A stretch of 64,000 nt of DNA from Saccharopolyspora elongata (lineage in GTDB: Bacteria; Actinomycetota; Actinomycetes; Mycobacteriales; Pseudonocardiaceae). Location: the NCBI RefSeq assembly GCF_004348985.1, contig NZ_SMKW01000038.1:1-64000 (forward strand), given 5' to 3'. Below are positions 59,895 to 64,000 of this stretch, piece after piece. Position numbers and translations under genes: made by a program. Numbering within the stretch: the stretch's first letter is position 1; each line of letters starts with the position of its first letter. Below the pieces are notes generated by a model. It worked only from the letters and a program-made list of their open reading frames with translations, made no database searches and was not told the DNA's origin.

Positions 59895-59988
59895 TCTCGG
59901 AAAAAGGCTTGGCGTAGCGCAAAAAGCTCGCGGGCGGGGAGTGGATTCGATCCGCTCGCCGCCCGCGGGCCGTTGAGACGCCTTGCAC

Positions 59989-60153
59989 TCATCGCAGTTG
60001 TGGCCTCCTCCGGATCGGAATGGTGTCCCGGTGCAGCCGGTCGATCTCACCGGCCTCCGACTGCTCGTCGACTTCGGCGTCCTCCCTGCGCAGCGAAACG
60101 AACACCGCAGCGACCGCGATCAGGGACAACGCCAACATGGCCAGATCAGCCAT
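59989..60153 (-). CDS. Small membrane-anchored protein
   Basis: A 54-aa protein: one hydrophobic helix (MADLAMLALSLIAVAAVFVS) and a charged cytosolic tail (REDAEVDEQSEAGEIDRLHR then basic RRRPQLR). GGGGG lies seven bases before the ATG. Unknown function; the size and form match many unstudied single-helix proteins. Confidence 0.58.
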   Translation of the reverse strand: MADLAMLALSLIAVAAVFVSLRREDAEVDEQSEAGEIDRLHRDTIPIRRRPQLR

Positions 60154-60294
60154 GACACACCCCCTCGTATCGGCGCGCCGTTTTCGGCGGTAATCACTGG
60201 GACGCACACAGTGTCCGCTGGGTTGCTGATCGTTTGAAATCCCCGGATCTGCTCCCCCGGGCTGCGTAGATCCACCTGTCGGCGAAAACGAAAA

Positions 60295-60338
60295 CGGCGT
60301 TTCCCCGAAAGAGCTTCAGCTCTCTTGGGGAAACGCCG
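60295..60338. terminator. Strong hairpin terminator 1 after pckG
   Basis: Stem of about 19 bp (CGGCGTTTCCCC paired with GGGGAAACGCCG, continuing into AAGAG/CTCTT) in the 282-base gap between pckG and the small membrane gene. It is preceded on the plus strand by an A-rich stretch, which gives a T-run after it on the minus strand. Confidence 0.85.
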
Positions 60339-60370
60339 CACGAATGCGCACACTGCGCCGGAGCTCCGCG

Positions 60371-60424
60371 CCGGACGGGTGGACGCGAAGCTTCCCACGT
60401 CGCTTCGCGAATCCACCCGTCCGG
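60371..60424. terminator. Strong hairpin terminator 2 after pckG
   Basis: Arms CCGGACGGGTGGA and CGCGAAGC pair with their complements across a 10-base loop with a 2-base bulge; starts 12 bases past the pckG stop. Two strong terminators in tandem isolate this highly expressed gene. Confidence 0.85.
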
Positions 60425-60435
60425 GGGTCGCTCGG

Positions 60436-62250
60436 TCAGTGACCGAGACGCTGTTTCAGGGCCTCCAGCTCGTCGCGCATCGAGCTCGGCAGCGAGTCGC
60501 CGACGGTGTCGAACCACTCCTCGATGAGCGGCAGCTCCGCCTTCCACTCCTCGACGTCGACCTTCAGCGCCTCGTCGACGTCGGCCTTCGGCGTGTCCAG
60601 CCCGGTCAGGTCGAGCTCCTCGGCCGACGGCACCCGGCCGATCGCGGTGTCGGCGGCGGCGGCGTTGCCCTCCAGCCGGTCCACGATCCACTTGAGCACG
60701 CGCGAGTTCTCGCCGAACCCGGGCCACAGGAAGCGCTTGTCGTCACCGCGGCGGAACCAGTTCACGTAGAAGATCCGCGGCAGCTTGGTGGCGTCGGCGG
60801 ACTTGCCGACGTTCACCCAGTGCTGGAAGTAGTCGCCGACGTTGTAGCCGATGAACGGCAGCATCGCCATCGGGTCGCGCCGCACGTCGCCGACCTTGCC
60901 GGCCGCCGCGGCGGTCTTCTCCGAGGACAGGGTGGCGCCCATGAACACGCCGTGCTGCCAGTCGAACGCCTCGTTCACCAGCGGGACCGTGGTCTTGCGG
61001 CGGCCGCCGAAGAGGATCGCCGAGATCGGCACGCCGTTCGGGTCGTCCCACTCCGGCGCCAGGATCGGGCACTGCGACATCGGCGTGCAGTACCGCGAGT
61101 TCGGGTGCGCGGCGTTCTCCCCGTTGTCCGGGGTCCAGTCGCGGCCCTTCCAGTCGGTGAGGTGCTGCGGGTCGCCCTCCATGTCCTCCCACCAGACGTC
61201 GCCGTCGTCGGTGAGGGCCACGTTGGTGAACAGCGAGTTGCCCTTCTCGATGGTCTCCATCGCGTGCGGGTTGGTGTTCCAGTTGGTGCCCGGCGCGACG
61301 CCGAAGAAACCGGCCTCCGGGTTCACCGCGTACAGGCGACCGTCCTCGCCGAAGCGCATCCACGCGATGTCGTCACCGAGGGTCTCGACCTTCCAGCCCG
61401 GGATGGTGGGCCGCAGCATCGCGAGGTTGGTCTTGCCGCAGGCCGACGGGAACGCGGCCGCGACGTAGTAGACCTTGTCCTCCGGCGAGATCAGCTTCAG
61501 GATCAGCATGTGCTCGGCCAGCCAGCCCTCGTCGCGGGCCATCGCCGAGGCGATGCGCAGCGAGTAGCACTTCTTGCCCAGCAGCGCGTTTCCGCCGTAG
61601 CCGGAGCCGAAGCTCCAGATCATCCGCTCTTCGGGGAAGTGGGTGATGTACTTGGTGTCGTTGCACGGCCACGGCACGTCCTGCTGCCCCGGCTCCAGCG
61701 GCGCGCCCACGGAGTGCAGCGCGGGTACGAAGTCGCCGTCCTCGCCCAGCCGCTCCAGGGCCTTCGCGCCCATCCGGGTCATGATCTGCATCGACACTAC
61801 GACGTACTCGGAGTCGGTGATCTCCACGCCCAGCTTCGGCGGCTCGGCGTCCAGCGGGCCCATGCAGAACGGGATCACGTACATGGTGCGACCACGCATG
61901 CAGCCCCGGTAGAGCTCCGTCATGGTCGCCTTCATCTGGTTGGGGTCCATCCAGTTGTTGGTGACCCCGGCGTCCTTCTCCTCGACCGAGCAGATGTAGG
62001 TGCGCTCTTCGACGCGCGCCACGTCCGAGGGGTCCGAAGCCGCGTAGAACGAGTTCGGCTTGTTCGCCAGGCGGGTGAAGGTGCCCGCCTCGACGAGGCG
62101 ATCGGTCATCCGCTGCCATTCCTGCTGCGAACCGTCGCACCACACCACCTGGTCGGGCGTGGTCAGCTCGGCGACCTCGCGCACCCACGACAGCAGGCGC
62201 TCGTGCGTGGTCGGTGCCTGATCGAGCCCTGGGATGGTCAATGCGGTCAT
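60436..62250 (-). CDS. pckG: Phosphoenolpyruvate carboxykinase (GTP)
   Basis: A 604-aa cytosolic enzyme that converts oxaloacetate and GTP to PEP, CO2 and GDP; key step of gluconeogenesis. Substrate loop [23 protein letters not shown] (metal and PEP site), the P-loop-like kinase-1a motif [13 protein letters not shown] with the reactive Cys, GDDIAWM (kinase-2), and [23 protein letters not shown]. Length fits the GTP class. ATG at 62250. Two stem-loops precede it in the 5' leader, and two strong terminators follow. It is close to the origin in Mycobacterium (Rv0211), in line with other genes here. Confidence 0.97.
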   Translation of the reverse strand: MTALTIPGLDQAPTTHERLLSWVREVAELTTPDQVVWCDGSQQEWQRMTDRLVEAGTFTRLANKPNSFYAASDPSDVARVEERTYICSVEEKDAGVTNNWMDPNQMKATMTELYRGCMRGRTMYVIPFCMGPLDAEPPKLGVEITDSEYVVVSMQIMTRMGAKALERLGEDGDFVPALHSVGAPLEPGQQDVPWPCNDTKYITHFPEERMIWSFGSGYGGNALLGKKCYSLRIASAMARDEGWLAEHMLILKLISPEDKVYYVAAAFPSACGKTNLAMLRPTIPGWKVETLGDDIAWMRFGEDGRLYAVNPEAGFFGVAPGTNWNTNPHAMETIEKGNSLFTNVALTDDGDVWWEDMEGDPQHLTDWKGRDWTPDNGENAAHPNSRYCTPMSQCPILAPEWDDPNGVPISAILFGGRRKTTVPLVNEAFDWQHGVFMGATLSSEKTAAAAGKVGDVRRDPMAMLPFIGYNVGDYFQHWVNVGKSADATKLPRIFYVNWFRRGDDKRFLWPGFGENSRVLKWIVDRLEGNAAAADTAIGRVPSAEELDLTGLDTPKADVDEALKVDVEEWKAELPLIEEWFDTVGDSLPSSMRDELEALKQRLGH

Positions 62251-62646
62251 CGCTCCGCGTCTCCTGACTGGGCGCCACAGCCCGGATTCGCCGACGGGGT
62301 CTCCCGTCGGCCTTTACAGGGAAAGCTTCGCCCGCCCCGAAGACCGGGCGAAGTGAAAAAGGGATGCACCGAGGCTAACGGCGGATCGGGCGCGCAATGG
62401 AGATCAGCCATGTTCGTTCTCTCACAAGAACGATAAGGGAATCGATTCAGAAGCGACCTGAGTAGTGGTCTGGACGAAAATCTCGCCGTGCCGGGATCGC
62501 TTGGATCCAGAATTTCCGGCGAACCGGACGCGTTCGCGAACACCGGGTTACGCGCAGGCATCGACCGAATGGCGGTTGCTCCCCGCCGCGGACGTGAAAA
62601 ACCCCGCCCGATGAGCATCGGGCGGGGTGGGAATCGCGTCGAGAGG
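62251..62646. promoter_or_regulatory. pckG leader region with two stem-loops
   Basis: 396 bases without a gene. CCGACGGG-GTCT-CCCGTCGG (62291-62310) and CTTCGCCCG paired with CGGGCGAAG (62326-62353) would both be in the pckG 5' leader. Downstream, 62601-62628 is the terminator of the next minus-strand gene. No riboswitch was recognised. Confidence 0.55.
62601..62628 (-). terminator. Rho-independent terminator of the DxDxDG-repeat gene
   Basis: Perfect 12-bp stem ACCCCGCCCGAT with a 4-base loop, followed on the minus strand by TTTTT. Lies 19 bases after the stop codon at 62647. Confidence 0.88.
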
Positions 62647-63417
62647 TCAGCCCCAGACCTCGTCGGAGTCGGCCTTGCCGCCCGCTCCGCCGCGCTGTCC
62701 GCCGCCCGTGCCGCCGGCGCCACCGCCCGCGCCACCGCCGGCTCCGCCGCTGTGCGTGTCGACGTTGGCGGCGTGCGGCTGAGCCGCGTCGTCGAAGGTC
62801 CAGGCCGCGTCGTCGGTCGCCCCGGTCGCCTGGTTCGGGGCGTAGTGGCCGTCGTCGGTCATCTTGCCCTGCTCGACCACGGTCCACTGGCCGTCGCCGG
62901 TGTGGTGCGAGATCGTCACGTCGCCGGTCTGGCTGATCTCCACGACCTGGTCGGCGGACCCGTCGCCGTCGACGTCGGTGACCAGCATGGTGCCGCCGGC
63001 CTCGGTCTCCACGACCGCGGTGTCGGCGATGCCGTCCTGGTTGGTGTCCTCGGTGGCCGGGCCGACCTGCATGTCGCCCTGTGGCGTGTCGATGACCATC
63101 GCCCGGCCGTGCTGCTGGTCCTCCGGGTCGGCGCCGCCCGGGTGCTGCTGGGGCGCCTCGCCGGCCCACCCGCCGGTCTCCGCGTCGAAGCGGGCCTGCT
63201 CGACGACCACGCCATCGCTGTTGATCGACTGCATGACGTCGGCCTGGCCGTCGCCGTTCTCGTCGATGTACGCGACGTAGCCGTCGTCGGTCATCACGGC
63301 GACTGTCTCGTCGACGCCATCGCCGTCGAGGTCGTAGTTGGCCTCGGCGGTGTACTCCTCGCCCTCGACGGTGACCTTGATGTCACCGTCTCCCGCGCCG
63401 GTCTCCTCGATGTACAC
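62647..63417 (-). CDS. Protein with DxDxDG calcium-loop-like repeats (DUF6802-like)
   Basis: A 256-aa acidic protein. Four or more loops of EF-hand/dockerin type are visible: NYDLDGDGVDETV, IDENGDGQADVM, DTNQDGIADTAVV and DVDGDGSADQVVE, each with regularly spaced Asp/Asn and Gly. The C-terminus is a Gly/Ala run ending KADSDEVWG. No signal peptide is seen, although such loops usually bind calcium outside cells. I believe this matches the DUF6802 family of Pseudonocardiaceae but cannot confirm. GTG at 63417 has GAGAGG upstream. Confidence 0.75.
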   Translation of the reverse strand: MYIEETGAGDGDIKVTVEGEEYTAEANYDLDGDGVDETVAVMTDDGYVAYIDENGDGQADVMQSINSDGVVVEQARFDAETGGWAGEAPQQHPGGADPEDQQHGRAMVIDTPQGDMQVGPATEDTNQDGIADTAVVETEAGGTMLVTDVDGDGSADQVVEISQTGDVTISHHTGDGQWTVVEQGKMTDDGHYAPNQATGATDDAAWTFDDAAQPHAANVDTHSGGAGGGAGGGAGGTGGGQRGGAGGKADSDEVWG

Positions 63418-63594
63418 GTCCGCAACCTCTCAGCCGCCGATCAACTGCAACGCCTAGGACGCAGGGTAGAGGGCGTGGGTTCCGTAGATGAAGGACCTGG
63501 TCATCTCCGGGCGCCGATCGCAACGCTCGGTGGCCGACCCGCAGCGCAGCGGGGCGGGCTCCATAGTCGGTCAACGGTGTCCCTCGCCACCCCG

Positions 63595-63813
63595 CTATCG
63601 GTCGAAGGTGCCGCCCTTGACGGCGCCGATGAACCGGTGCCAGCTCGGCACCGGCACGGCTAAGTGCCCACCGTCCGGGTCCTTGCTGTCGCGTACTCCG
63701 GCCTCGTTGCCAAGACGGGCAACTTCGACGCAATTGTTGTTGTTGGGGCTGCGACTGGACTTGCGCCAGTTGATCGGTTCTGTGCTGCGCATCGTGCCCT
63801 CTTCGCTGATCAT
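63595..63813 (-). CDS. DUF397 domain protein
   Basis: A 72-aa protein matching DUF397: INWRKSSRSPNNNNCVEVARLG, then VRDSKDPDGGHLAVP and WHRFIGAVKGG. Such small proteins pair with a helix-turn-helix (Scr1/DUF5753) gene in actinomycetes, and the pair is proposed to act as regulator and partner, related to the Streptomyces BldB/AbaA-like families. ATG at 63813 overlaps the upstream stop (ATGA), so it is preferred over ATG at 63792, which has a good ribosome site. Confidence 0.9.
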   Translation of the reverse strand: MISEEGTMRSTEPINWRKSSRSPNNNNCVEVARLGNEAGVRDSKDPDGGHLAVPVPSWHRFIGAVKGGTFDR

Positions 63814-64000
63814 CGAGCGAACTCGTCTGCGGCTCGCGCGATGAACTTTTCAGATTCCACCGGATCAAGCGCAGCCGCGACAAGCTGTTGCCACAGCAGA
63901 GTGTATGCGTGCACATCGTCATGTCTGTCCAGGTAGCGGCCGTCCGTGAAGTCCTCGACGTAGACGAACTCCAAGGGGCCGGCGTTGCCCGGCGACGGAA
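63810..64000 (-). CDS. Helix-turn-helix (DUF5753/Scr1-family) regulator, 3' end only
   Basis: The last 63 residues of a gene cut by the window edge: FVYVEDFTDGRYLDRHDDVH, YTLLWQQLVAAALDPVES and FIARAADEFAR. This fits the C-terminal DUF5753 domain of XRE-type regulators, whose genes stand directly before DUF397 genes. The four-base overlap with the DUF397 start supports translational coupling. The HTH itself is outside the window. Confidence 0.8.
   Translation of the reverse strand, partial: PSPGNAGPLEFVYVEDFTDGRYLDRHDDVHAYTLLWQQLVAAALDPVESEKFIARAADEFAR

Overview
The window is one end of a contig from a high-GC actinomycete. Gene content and order point to the Pseudonocardiaceae, plausibly a Saccharopolyspora relative: GTG starts, ESX/type VII secretion proteins, a DUF397 gene with its helix-turn-helix partner, two GPP34 genes, a SARP/AfsR regulator and GTP-dependent PEP carboxykinase. 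The genus is inference. The first 99 bases are not genomic. They read as a degraded Illumina Nextera adapter, so the contig starts inside the first gene. The neighbour pair bifunctional penicillin-binding protein plus GT87 membrane protein, the fabG4/htdX/fadA2-like trio, pckG and one parS-like site are all origin-proximal features in related actinobacteria, so the window probably lies on the oriC side of the chromosome.

Layout. 0.1-5.7 kb: cell-wall synthesis (class A PBP, GT87 glycosyltransferase), a small secreted protein and a PspC protein. 5.7-10.5 kb (minus): a two-gene ABC exporter, an M20 dipeptidase, and two GPP34 genes flanking a small HTH protein. 10.8-14.6 kb: a three-gene 2-oxoacid dehydrogenase operon (E1 alpha, E1 beta, E2) with no E3. 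14.7-24 kb: a lipid module of acyl-CoA dehydrogenase, SCP2 protein, TetR regulator, MaoC dehydratase, FabG4-like reductase, FadA2-like thiolase and CoA transferase. The TetR/SCP2 and FabG/thiolase divergent promoters carry the same palindrome. 24.2-32.3 kb: an AAA ATPase, a frameshifted membrane gene, small membrane proteins, a thioredoxin-NHL protein, a GroES-like protein, a VanW protein and a secreted EEP-family enzyme. 32.8-35.3 kb: an amino-acid ABC importer. 35.7-39.2 kb: a repetitive beta-helix membrane protein and a secreted SGNH hydrolase.

39.2-51.3 kb: a SARP/NB-ARC regulator divergent from a type VII secretion effector operon (small coiled-coil protein, PPE-like Gly/Pro protein, EspG chaperone, repeat protein with an internal stop, YbaB protein, 1628-aa RHS toxin). 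The toxin's C-terminal domain is unrecognised and no adjacent immunity gene is visible. No secretion motor is in the window. 51.3-55.7 kb: a ROK repressor divergent from a sugar ABC importer without its own ATPase. 55.8-64 kb: an SDR-alpha/beta-hydrolase fusion, a probable sigma-factor remnant, a secreted peptidase-like hydrolase, pckG, a DxDxDG-repeat protein, and the DUF397/HTH pair cut by the window end.

The most unusual non-coding signal is a set of intergenic repeat families. These are near-identical hairpins (four families, at least 14 copies), mostly just downstream of stop codons, plus a ~180-bp structured repeat in two full copies and one truncated copy.
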